Assembly: GCA_023101885.1 (NCBI GenBank)
Contig: JALPQD010000090.1
Span: forward strand, 2,051,618-2,115,617
Length of the DNA stretch: 64,000 bases
Source: Typhlomys cinereus
Lineage: Eukaryota > Chordata > Mammalia > Rodentia > Platacanthomyidae
Direction of reading: 5' to 3'
The position numbers and the translations under genes are program-made. Shown in pieces: positions 23,426 through 32,997 of this stretch; within the stretch, counting starts at the first letter, position 1, and each line of letters begins with the position of its first letter. The notes under the pieces are model-generated. The model saw only the letters and a list, made by a program, of their open reading frames with translations, made no database searches and was not told where the DNA came from.

Positions 23426-23704
23426 AAATTTTTTTTTTGCATGTGTGCCTATGAGTATGTCTATGTGTATCAGAGGGTACTGTGTGTGCTTGTGGAAGCT
23501 CAAGGTTGACTTTGGGAATCTCCCTGGATTATGTTACCTCCTTTTTGCTTTGTTTTGGAGTTTCCCAGACTCTGCCTTCCAGGGGTGGAAGTACAAAACC
23601 CAGTCATTTCTACCTGATATTTTTATATGGTATCTGGGACCTGAACTTGGGACCTTCTTCTTGGAAGGCAGAGGCTTAACCCCTGAGTCATTTCTCTAAC
23701 CCAA
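23426..23704 (-). mobile_element. tRNA-derived SINE, orthologous to 10,706-10,999
   Basis: Same SINE in the same orientation and same target (TTAAGACT at 23,417 and 23,706) as in copy B, with matching body (CAGAGGGTACTGTGTGTGC). Inserted before B and C separated. Confidence 0.85.
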
Positions 23705-24328
23705 CTTAAGACTTTTTTGATGTGGGAATTCAAAGTATATAAACAAGACCCAGAATGATAACTCCGTTGTACAACTTCAGAAAAGAATCATACTGTCTAG
23801 TTATTGCGGAGGACCCAAGCAAAGGCGACACTACTGCTAGTTTCAAAGTGAAGCAAGGGAAATCACACCACAGCCCCTCTAGATCAACAGGGGTTGTTTG
23901 ATCTAGCATCTCAATTGTCACAACACACAGCAATGTCAGTCAACCTCAATGAGCCTTGTTTTTTCTTACAGTTACCCTGCATGCTTTCGATGAATCTACC
24001 ACCAAACAACTTAAGGGGAACAAGGAATATTATTATTTCTTATGATAGTCCAGTTACAGTTCTTTGTCCAGGTTGGTGGAGAGCACATAATCACCAAGGG
24101 CCAAGCAAAATGACTACACTATAATCATATAACTACTAAGAAAGGGATAATTCTTACTTGCCAGACTAGGATGACTGACCAAGTACACATATAAGGATTC
24201 CAACTTTCTCAACCAGTTCCCTCCATCTTATTCACAATCCTAAGCACCACATGCTAGGTCTTCCCCATCAATTAGACAATCTCTTGCAGGTTCACTCTGG
24301 CTTAGTTCAACTACTAATTCTCCACTAA

Positions 24329-24704
24329 TGTAATACTCTTATTTGTTCCTGTGAGAGAACACCCAAAGTCAAGAAACTCAAGGGAGAATGGGATTTATTC
24401 AGCTTAGGGTTCCAGAGGGGAGATACAATCTTTCGTGGTAGACATGGCATGGCTGGTTGGCAGAAGCTGAAGACAGGCTAAGTCACTGCTAACATCTTGG
24501 AGACTGAGAGCTGCAATTGCTTGCTGTAAAGGCAGACTTCTCCAGGAGGTAGGGTGGGACTAGTCCACCCCAAGGCTTACTCCCTGTGACTGCCTTCCTC
24601 CAACAGTGCTCCTCTCAAAGGTGCCATGATATTCCCAAACACATGAGACTGTGGAGGGACGGACATGAGACTGTGGAGGGACGGACACATTTCAATCCAT
24701 GACA
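24329..24704 (+). mobile_element. Solo MaLR/ERVL-type LTR with 5-bp TSD
   Basis: A 376-bp insertion with TGTAATACTC at one end and CCATGACA at the other (TG...CA), flanked by identical ACTAA (24,324-24,328 and 24,705-24,709). The continuous target is visible in copy B near 11,625. The body (GGGATTTATTCAGCTTAGGGTTCC, then the internal pyrimidine/purine rhythm) is like mammalian MaLR LTRs; a 5-bp TSD fits. It contains a 22-bp exact tandem duplication at 24,641-24,684. No internal genes. Confidence 0.75.
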
Positions 24705-25559
24705 ACTAATGTGTACAGAACTTGAACCCTCAACCATCATGCAGACACCTGTATCTAACTATGGCAATTTTCTTGGTCAAGAATGGAAGGATTTTAGTTT
24801 TCTTTTGACATCTGGGAGAATTAAACAAGTGAGTAGAACTGAGAATCACAACAGAGATACAATGAGCATGTAAATGAAGTCATTTGTATTGTTTCTGCAT
24901 AGAATGTCAAGGGCTGATTGTTGTGATGCCTAGGAAATGAATTTCTCCTGCACGGTAAGAATAATGAAAACTCACTAAAACAATGGATGAAGAAGTGAAT
25001 GTATGTAAAACTTTCTTAGAGTGTTTGGGTAGATGTCAGAGAGAACAAATCAGACAGGTCTTTATCCTACAAAATGTGACAAGATAGGGGTATGTATTAA
25101 ATAAAAAGACCAGAGTTATTCAATTAGAAACAGAAAAATCTGAGTTTTTAATAAAAATGACAAGAAATAGTTCATTGTTATCACCAACAATGGAGAGTGG
25201 GTTATGAAGTCAGAGCATGCATCCATCCACACAGCCACAACAGCAGCTGAGAATATGATCAACTCTGTGCGAGCCATGAGGATACAACTTCCACTTAGGT
25301 TTCAACTCTATTGCACACTTTCCTTTCATTTTATACAAAAGAGTATTTCCAGGACAGTCACAGAGGAAGTCTTCATATTTCTCAGGATATGAAAAGAAAT
25401 TGCTGCTGATAATAAATTAGGCAACTAAGACCTGTGTGGCCCAGGGCTCTAAAGCCAACATGACAAGGTAAAGAAAAACACCAAAAAGAAAACTTAGGAG
25501 GCCACAGAAAGTTGCCCAGGGCTGCTCCCTCCCTCTGAGGTGTGGAAAAGTTCCCTGTT

Positions 25560-25782
25560 TATTCTCACATCCAGTCACCTCAGCACAGGGGACAAACTCT
25601 CTTGGGATTCAGTATCTAGAGATCTGTCTCATTAGAGCTGCAGGTGACAGAGAGATTTCTCAGGGTGAAGACTGTGCCAGAAGCTCAGCATGAACTCTCC
25701 CTTCAAGTTCTCCAAAGCGCAGGTCATGTCTGTACATAAACCTAAACAGCTTCCTGACTTGTGGTTCTGAGCAGCCAGTCAG
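25560..25782 (+). promoter_or_regulatory. Putative OR12D-C 5' leader exon
   Basis: Third copy of the leader block, ending CCAGTCAG|GTAAGAG at 25,782. The ATG at 25,690 opens a 26-codon upstream ORF that ends in TGA before the donor. Relative to B, one base is missing near 25,757, which puts the reading frame into that stop. The earlier ATG of A and B (AAGAATGTGCC) reads ACTGTGCC here. Confidence 0.45.
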
Positions 25783-28070
25783 GTAAGAGAGAGGGTTAGG
25801 AGTGAACTTGGAAACTTCTTGTGTCTTCTGGTTTTTTCAGGCGTGGTCTGTCCATATGTAATGATTCCACTCTGGCATCCAGGACTCAGAGGTGGTTTCC
25901 TGCCCTGTGATGGGCTCCTTTTCTCGCTGCATCTTATCTAAATCATTATACCTGTTTCTCAGACACCTTCCAAAACAAATCTGAAATATATAAATCTTGA
26001 AACCATGGTGACAAAAATCATCACTATAAATGAGTCTCACAGCTCTTTTTCCTTAAAATTTGAAAAAAAAAAACCCAGGTTTTCTCTTTGTTATTTTCAT
26101 CCTATTTTGTTTCTTGGTTCAGAGAACTTGGATTCCTTTAGCATACCACTTTGGCTTTAACAGGAGTATTAATTGTTTTTTAAAAGCACACAGAATATTC
26201 AGAATGACCCAGGAAAGTCATTCTGGGTTATCTGAAGGTAAGCCTTCACAAAATTGTGCTAATGATTGTACCTTTTCTTAAAATGTCTTCCAGCTGCAAT
26301 ACTTAGAATCCCATGGGATTCCTGCAAGTTTTCAAGTTCATTAATTTTGTTTTCTTTACTTGAATCAAATTGTTTCTCAAATGATTTCTCAAATGGCAAA
26401 TGATTTCTCTTTTTAGGAATTTCTCCAGCGGTTGGCATCTGCCCAAGTCCAGTGCAGCTTGTAGAGTTCTCCCAGCAATATGGCTCCCCCACATACTCTG
26501 TTCTTCCCTTTCATATTTAAGAACTGATCCACTAAGTCTTTCAATGACAGGAACAAATAGAAAGCCACGTCCAATAGACATGTCTGCTTTGACCCATGTA
26601 CCTCAAGGAGATAATTCAGGTATTTTGCAAATACTAGAGGAAAACACAATTCAGAAATTTATCTGCCTTTCAGTTAACTTGGAAAATGTCATAAAATATT
26701 ATACTTTCTAGAAATAACTGATACATAATTACTCAAGAATTTTGACATCTAATGAGAAAATGCGTTATGTTAATAAAATGAAAAAGATGCATTCCTTCAG
26801 GAGAAAACAGGACTTTAATTTGATAGAAAGGGATGGTAAAAATGTATTTTATGTAAAGAAAGTGAAAATATAAAAAGCACACCTTTGAAATGAAAAGAGC
26901 TGAAAACTGGTAATTCTGGAGCAAGCTGATATGGGGCAGAGGACTCCTGGTTCAGGAAAAACAAGGCAGTACTGTTACCTGCTGAACATACAGGAAGGTA
27001 AACCTCCCTGTAATCTGCCAGCAAGTTGCTTTTACGTAAAATGAAAACAGTGTTTAAGAAACTAGATCACAGAAAATACAGGACCTAGGGAGAGTTAAGA
27101 TCTAAGTCCTGGAGGTGGGATCCTCCATTGGCCACATGAGGGAGGGACTGCTGAGCCCATTGAGTAAGAGGTTTTCTAATCTAGGAAATCAGCTATCTGG
27201 GAAAGATTGTCTTTAAAGTCTCAGGGCAAGCAGGGGATAGAATCATAATAAAGCACAATTATACTACAAAAAATATCTTGGCCAGCATGATAGTGCAAGA
27301 CTGTAGTCCTACCACTTAGAGCCTGAGGCAGGAGAATTGTACTAAATTTGAGGTCAAACGACACCTACCCTGCTCCCCCCAAAAGAAAACCCAACAACAA
27401 ACCAAACATAATTTAGGTGTGCATTTCGAAAATTCTTAATGGCTTAGAACACAAAAGATGCTGAGGCCATCATTCGCTACAGTAGTGATAAATGTTATGC
27501 ATTCCCCTGGTCAGATGATTATGATAGATGGAATCATGTTTCTTATCTTCAAGCTCGTAGACTGTGGCAAGGAGGGAATTAGTGCAGGAGTATCTCTATG
27601 CCGTGTGCATTCTAAGATGTAGTGTAATTACTACAATTCTGCAAAGCATCTTAAAGGCTTTGATTCAAATCAATCTGTACCTATTTTTCTCAAGTTAAAA
27701 TAGTTCAAGAGTCTTCTTACTTGTTGGGGGGTATCTGCCCATTAGAGTATTTAATAAGCTGTTCGCTCTTACAATTGGAGATTACAGTTAGGAGATTAAA
27801 GTTGGGTCAAAATGTCAATGTTCACACTAGTGAGCTCACACTAGTGGTGGGCGGTGGACCTGTTTGAATCTTCACAAATAATATCGTTAGAATAGGAACA
27901 TACAATAGACATGGAGGCTTGATGTTCAATGAACAAAAGACAAACACTACTCAGATCTGAGGTGGGCGATGGGAAACCATTCTCTCTGTAGCATATGTTT
28001 GTATTGGCAAGAAATTCTTGCCTAGAAAGCATGGTGGATGTGAGGGGCATGTCCCACAGTTACATTGTCA
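25783..28070. other. Putative intron of OR12D-C
   Basis: No gene seen. Colinear with 17,974-20,260. Includes the old B1-like SINE at 27,290-27,390 and ends at the acceptor CATTCTCTTAAG. Confidence 0.55.
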
Positions 28071-28079
28071 TTCTCTTAA

Positions 28080-29006
28080 GTGTTACTGAATCAAACCTCC
28101 ATCGGTGAGTTTCTCCTCCTGGGAGTGACAGACACACAAGAGTTGAACCCTCTTCTCTTTGCTGTGTTCCTTGCCTTCTACTTTGTCAATGTGGCTGGCA
28201 ACGGAGCCATCCTGATGATCGTCATCTCAGATCCAAGACTGCACTCTCCCATGTATTTCTTCCTGGGAAACCTGGCATGTCTAGACATCTGCTACTCCAC
28301 TGTGACAGTGCCCAAGATGTTGGAGAACCTTCTCTCCACCAGCAAAGCAATTTCTTTTTTGGGGTGCATAACTCAGCTTCATTTCTTCCACTTCCTGGGT
28401 AGCACGGAGGCTCTGCTCTTGGCAGTGATGGCGTTTGACCGCTTCGTGGCCATCTGCAAACCTCTCCATTACCCCGTCATCATGAACCGTCAGGTGTGTA
28501 TGCAGATGGCCGTCACCATCTGGATCATTCCTTTTCTCCATGCTCTGCTTCACTCTGTGATGACATCTCGTTTGAACTTCTGTGGCCCCAACCACATCCA
28601 TCACTTCTTCTGTGATGTTAAGCCACTGCTTGATCTGGCCTGTGAGAGTACTGAGCTCAACCTGTGGCTGCTCAACACTCTCACAGGGTCCATCGCCATT
28701 GGCCTCTTCTTTCTGACCTTTCTCTCCTATTTCTACATCATCACCTACCTCTTCCTCAAGACCCGTTCTTGCAGCATGCTTCAGAAAGCGCTGTCCACGT
28801 GTGCCTCTCACTTCATGGTCGTTGTTATTTTCTATGCCCCTGTTCTCTTCATTTACATCTGTCCAGCTTCAGAAAGTTCCCTGGACCAGGACCGGGTCAT
28901 CGCCATCATGTACACTGTGGTCACTCCGGCTCTCAATCCACTCATCTACACCCTCAGGAACAAGGAGGTGAAGGGAGCCTTGGTGAGGAGGATAAGAAAA
29001 CTCTGA
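28080..29006 (+). CDS. Olfactory receptor, OR12D2-like (copy C), open but without a local ATG
   Basis: Open frame of 308 codons with all receptor hallmarks ([49 protein letters not shown]) and no internal stop or frameshift. As in copy B, the codons after the in-frame TAA are GTG TTA CTG, so no ATG is available until the end of helix 1. It shares with B the pattern IPFLHALLHS and ICPASESS, against VAFFHALLHS and LRSASGSS in A. Unlike B, its leader exon cannot supply an uninterrupted ATG frame. It could be a very recent pseudogene, use a non-AUG codon, or use an exon I cannot recognise. Confidence 0.82.
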   Translation: MLLNQTSIGEFLLLGVTDTQELNPLLFAVFLAFYFVNVAGNGAILMIVISDPRLHSPMYFFLGNLACLDICYSTVTVPKMLENLLSTSKAISFLGCITQLHFFHFLGSTEALLLAVMAFDRFVAICKPLHYPVIMNRQVCMQMAVTIWIIPFLHALLHSVMTSRLNFCGPNHIHHFFCDVKPLLDLACESTELNLWLLNTLTGSIAIGLFFLTFLSYFYIITYLFLKTRSCSMLQKALSTCASHFMVVVIFYAPVLFIYICPASESSLDQDRVIAIMYTVVTPALNPLIYTLRNKEVKGALVRRIRKL

Positions 29007-30236
29007 CTTTGAGATATCTAGTAAATTCCTCAAAGTTATTTTTTTAAAAAGTAGCTGATAGAACCACCGACACGTGAAATTTTGTTTCTCTGATTGCTTA
29101 TGATATGTGTAATAGAGAAGATCAGATAAAAGAAAAATAACTGAGAGAACTCAGCTTAGTTCTATTTAATAATAAAATCTAGGTAAAGTGAGGAAACTGG
29201 AACAAATGGGATATTGCCCCTGTAATTCTGGTGCTAATTTTGTTTGGGAGATATTGGTTGATGAAATTGACTGGGTAGTTTGTGCATTTAAGCTTACGAA
29301 CATGCCTCTGTTGCCCATGTATTGAATGAAACAGTAGAGTTCGTTACTAGGTGTGTTATTTGTGAAGCCTGTCTAGATTAGCATACTATAATGTGATCAA
29401 TAAAATCATGTTTTGGGGAGACTACTAGGGATTGAACACAGCTCCTCTCAGGAAGTTGCTTGGGCAGCCTGGAGCTACCTCTGCTCCCCAGGCAGTGCTT
29501 CAATGTGATCCTTTTGTTCAGCCTCCCAATCTGCGGGGATTACAGGACTTTGCCAGTGGGCCCACTCTTGACATGTGATTATTGGCATTGGGTGAGGAGA
29601 ATAAGAACAGCATTGAATGATATGCATGTATGAAAAATGCCACAATAAACTTATCACTCTGTATCCTAAACTATGATAAAATTGTAATGATTTCACATTT
29701 TGAAGATTTTAATTTGGGATCAATACAAATTCTAGTTGATTTAGATTTGATGGATAATTTTAAGAGTGTCTTAATTTCTTATTCTCCAAATGGGAAAGCA
29801 ATCATGTCATTCAGTTGAATGACAGGGAAGTAAGTGTTGAATGGCAGAGTAGGGCACCGGATAATTTCCCATATAACCACAAATATGAAACAAAAAATAG
29901 GACAACATGTACCTACCATGTTTGTCTTCAGAGAGGAAAGTGGTAAGGAAAGGAAGAGGGTGTAGCAGCCGAACAGTTGGAATCTAGATATTTTGAGCTT
30001 AAGGTTTGCAAAAAATGACCTTAGCAGAGGATGTGACACAAACCAATGGGAAGGAACAGCGTCCCCCTACCTTGGGCTGAATAACACACAAAAGAAAAGC
30101 TCCAGTGAAGTTACAGGCAGTTTATAGCTTCTAGAGCTCAGAGAGTTGTCTGTCATCCAGGGTGTGTCTAAGGACGTGTTCCAGTGGCTGGCCCAGCACC
30201 CACATGCATGTGGGCAGCAGTAATTGAAGTCAGTGG
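29007..30236. other. Intergenic, no gene recognised
   Basis: No gene seen. A B1/ID-like SINE relic on the minus strand spans about 29,430-29,580 (CCTCCCAATCTGCGGGGATTACAGG). The rest is unassigned, AT-rich. Confidence 0.5.
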
Positions 30237-30580
30237 GTAAAGAAAAAAAAGAAAAGAAAGAAAAAAAAGAAAAGAAAGAAAGAGAAAGAAAGAAAAAAAG
30301 AAAGAGAAAGAAAGAAAAGAAAGAAAGAAAGAAAGAAAAGGAAGGAAGGAAAGAAGGAAGAAAGAAAGAAAAGAAAGAAAGAGAAAGAAAGAAAGAAAGA
30401 GAAAGAAAAGAAAAGAAAGAAAGAAAAAGAAAGAAAGAAAAGAAAGAAAGAAAAAAGGAAGGAAGGAAGGAAGAAAGAAAGAAAGAGAAAGAAAGAAAGA
30501 AAAGAAAGAAAGAAAAAAAGGAAGGAAGGAAGGAAGGAAGAAAGAAAGAAAGAAAGAAAAAGAAAAGGAGAGGGAAAAGG
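30237..30580 (+). repeat. Long GAAA/GGAA homopurine tract
   Basis: About 340 bp of nearly pure purine on the plus strand, built from GAAA with GGAA clusters near 30,340, 30,455 and 30,520. The open frames over it in every phase are artefacts of low complexity. Confidence 0.97.
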
Positions 30581-30899
30581 GTACATGTAAGCAGGAGGGG
30601 ATATGTGACATGAGGGTGACAAGGGGAAGATGAACTGTATACATGCAATTGCTAAGGAATAAAAAAGAAATAGAAGCCTCAGTGGGCTCTGCTCTGTGAA
30701 GTGCAGTTTAACACATGAAACTTGAACTCTGCACAGTGAGCGCATGCCACAGAATGATGCCACACTTCTAAATTCATCCTTACAGTCAAAGATTTTAGAG
30801 GGGGGAGAGCAGAAGTCCCTTGTTTTTTATGTCACAAAGTAGAGGTGGGCCCAGGGACGGGATTCACGGGTAAAGGCATATATGAAGTACATTTGGGAT

Positions 30900-31440
30900 G
30901 GTCAGTTCAGCCTCTAAGAGGAGGAGAAATAGCAGCTGTGTGTGTGACATGGTGGGCGGGGCTATGACAGGGATGTGATGAGGTGGGCAGGGCTAAGTCA
31001 CTGCTGGAGGAGCAGCAGCGCGTTGTGCTCCTTGTCTCACGTGCAGTTGCTTTGACCCGGCCTGTGATGCTCAGAGGCCCAGAAATGCGAGTGGGAATGA
31101 AGCCTGCTTGCACATTCCCCATCTGCCCTTGCTTGTCCACGGGTGGAGCCCCTCACGTGGGAGAGGGCATCTGTGGGGCTCAGCAGTTTGACAGCAGCCC
31201 TGGCACTCTGTGTTTCTACAAGGCATTGAGTCCAGCAGTGGTCAGAGGAAATGCCAAGGTGAACCTTTGCCTCTAAAGGGTTCTTCCCAGATCTTTGAAC
31301 TTCAGAAGGAGAAAATACAATTCCTCCATTGGCCTCACACTAAGCAAACAGCAAAACAAACCTGGGGAAGACATGAAGACTTGTACCTCTGTCTCTTCAG
31401 GAAGGAAGAAATGTTGAATGCTTGTTTTTAACTTGTCCTA
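30900..31440. other. Locally GC-richer unassigned segment
   Basis: Contains GGGCGGGG-like boxes near 30,955-30,995 and a short open frame (30,983-31,276) with no family I recognise. CpG is present but not dense. Could be a decayed retroelement or an exon; I cannot decide. Confidence 0.3.
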
Positions 31441-31701
31441 TCTTGCTGTTTGTTTTTATTGTTTTCTTCTGTTCGCCCCACATACTTTTTCCTTTCTCTG
31501 ATCTTGTTTTTTTCTTTCTCTTTTCTCACCATTTTCTTTTACAACTAATAGTAAACATTGAGTGATAAATAAGGAGAAGGAAGGGATGGAACAAAAGTTC
31601 CCATCAAGGCAGAGTTGGTATACAATCCTGTCGGTTATCTAAGGGTAGAGGATGAATGGACAGAAAAAAGTTTACATCTGTATTTGTTTAAAATAGTGCA
31701 A

Positions 31702-32985
31702 GACTAAAAAAAAAAAAAGGAGATAGGGGATCATGCCTCAGTAAAGAAAATAGGACAAGGTCAAGTATTGCATGTAAGTAGCTAGACATCTGGTGCAGCT
31801 CACTTTCACTTCCCTTCTTGATCACCTGTGACTAAACCGTTTTGTTCTCACCAATCAGGGAGGATATAGAGACTGGCAGATAAACTGTAACCATCTGGCA
31901 AATGGGGCACTGACCCCCCCACTCCTATTCTTCCATCACCTTTGAGTCTCCTCTTACATTAAGATCTTCCTTTAAACAGTCTTTTATCTTTGGTTAGGAG
32001 GTGACCTTTGATACCAATTAGGATGCAGCCAAGGGCAGTGCAGGAAAAGCAAAACTGAAAACAACAACAGACCATAATTCAGAACACCAAAGACCCTCCA
32101 TTAATTACCTGGACTCAGACCAGCCAAATCTCTCCCCATCCTAAAGCTCAGGGAAGCTTGCAGAAAAGGGGATGGCAAGATTGTAAGAGCCTAAAGATGG
32201 GGAGGATCAAAGATATGCAAGATACTCCACACAAGTTAGGGCTGCAACAGCCAGAATTGGACTTTTCCTGCACAATGGCTGACATGTCAATGACCCTCCC
32301 AAAGTCTATCATGGATCATAGGTGAGAAGGCTCCAGGCAGTAGGATTCTTTTTTTTTTTTTAATTTTTTTTTATTTCAGCTCATACAAACTTATTAGGTA
32401 CACCAGTTCCCTCCCTCCCTCCCCCCCCGTACCCCCTGTTCCCCCTTCCCACTCCTCTCCCTCCCCATCCCCCAGTGCCTCCCACCCCAATTCCCAGAAA
32501 GTCCTTTCTTGTGCATGTCTGATTTTCCTCTGGGCCCTCCTCTCCGATGACGTACAAGGACCCAGTGGCCTTTCCCTGAACCCTTTCCCGTGTTCCCCTT
32601 AGGTATAGGAACACTGCTGTGGCTGCCAATCCTTTCAGGCAGTAGGATTCTTGGAGGCAAGAGATTAACAGTCATAATACAGTTCCCATACTAACGAGGA
32701 GACCAAAAAAGTGGCTCCGGGCTATGCCAACAAGTCCTGAACCCTCATTAGGATGGAGGACTCAGAGGGAGGTTTGACTTCACACAAAGGGATTCTCCAG
32801 GGGATGAGAGAAGAAGGGGGAGGCACTGGAAAAAGGGAAGGGAAGGAGTGGGGTGAAAAGAAAGGGGAAATGGGGGATAATGCAAGGGGGGATGACTGGA
32901 GATGGGAAGAGGGAGGGAGAGGACAGGAGTACTTATTGAGCGTGTATGATTGGGAAAAAAATAAAATGTGAGAGAAAAAAAAGAA
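31702..32985 (+). mobile_element. 5'-truncated L1 3' end, plus strand, host of a nested L1
   Basis: The left part (31,840-32,040) corresponds to the reverse of 40,440-40,620; then come the 3' UTR unit, a GGGAGGGAG purine tract, TTGAGCGTGTATGATTGGG and an A-rich tail. Flanked by AAAATAGTGCAA at 31,690-31,701 and 32,986-32,997, an exact 12-bp TSD. Confidence 0.82.
32351..32635 (-). mobile_element. Nested, 285-bp L1 3' end (minus) inside another L1
   Basis: Poly-T start, pyrimidine tract, then the 3' UTR unit. Flanked by an exact 17-bp TSD CAGGCAGTAGGATTCTT at 32,334-32,350 and 32,636-32,652. Nearly the same as the L1 at 39,774-40,060, so of a young subfamily. Confidence 0.93.
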
Positions 32986-32997
32986 AAAATAGTGCAA

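Larger units (their letters stand above)
23395..29006 (+). repeat. OR12D tandem duplicon, copy C
   Basis: Third unit. Aligns with B over 23,714-24,328, 24,710-27,060 and 27,290-29,006. Similarity stops just after the gene's stop codon, so the copy lacks the 3' flank and L1 remnant that follow genes A and B; the right duplication boundary is therefore near 29,006. Private insertions: the MaLR-like LTR at 24,329 and the SINE at 23,090. Confidence 0.82.

Noticed and set aside
30067..30763. Long open frames over the GAAA tract, including a 193-residue phenylalanine/serine-rich one
   Set aside because: Repeat translation: a homopurine tract lacks stops in several frames.
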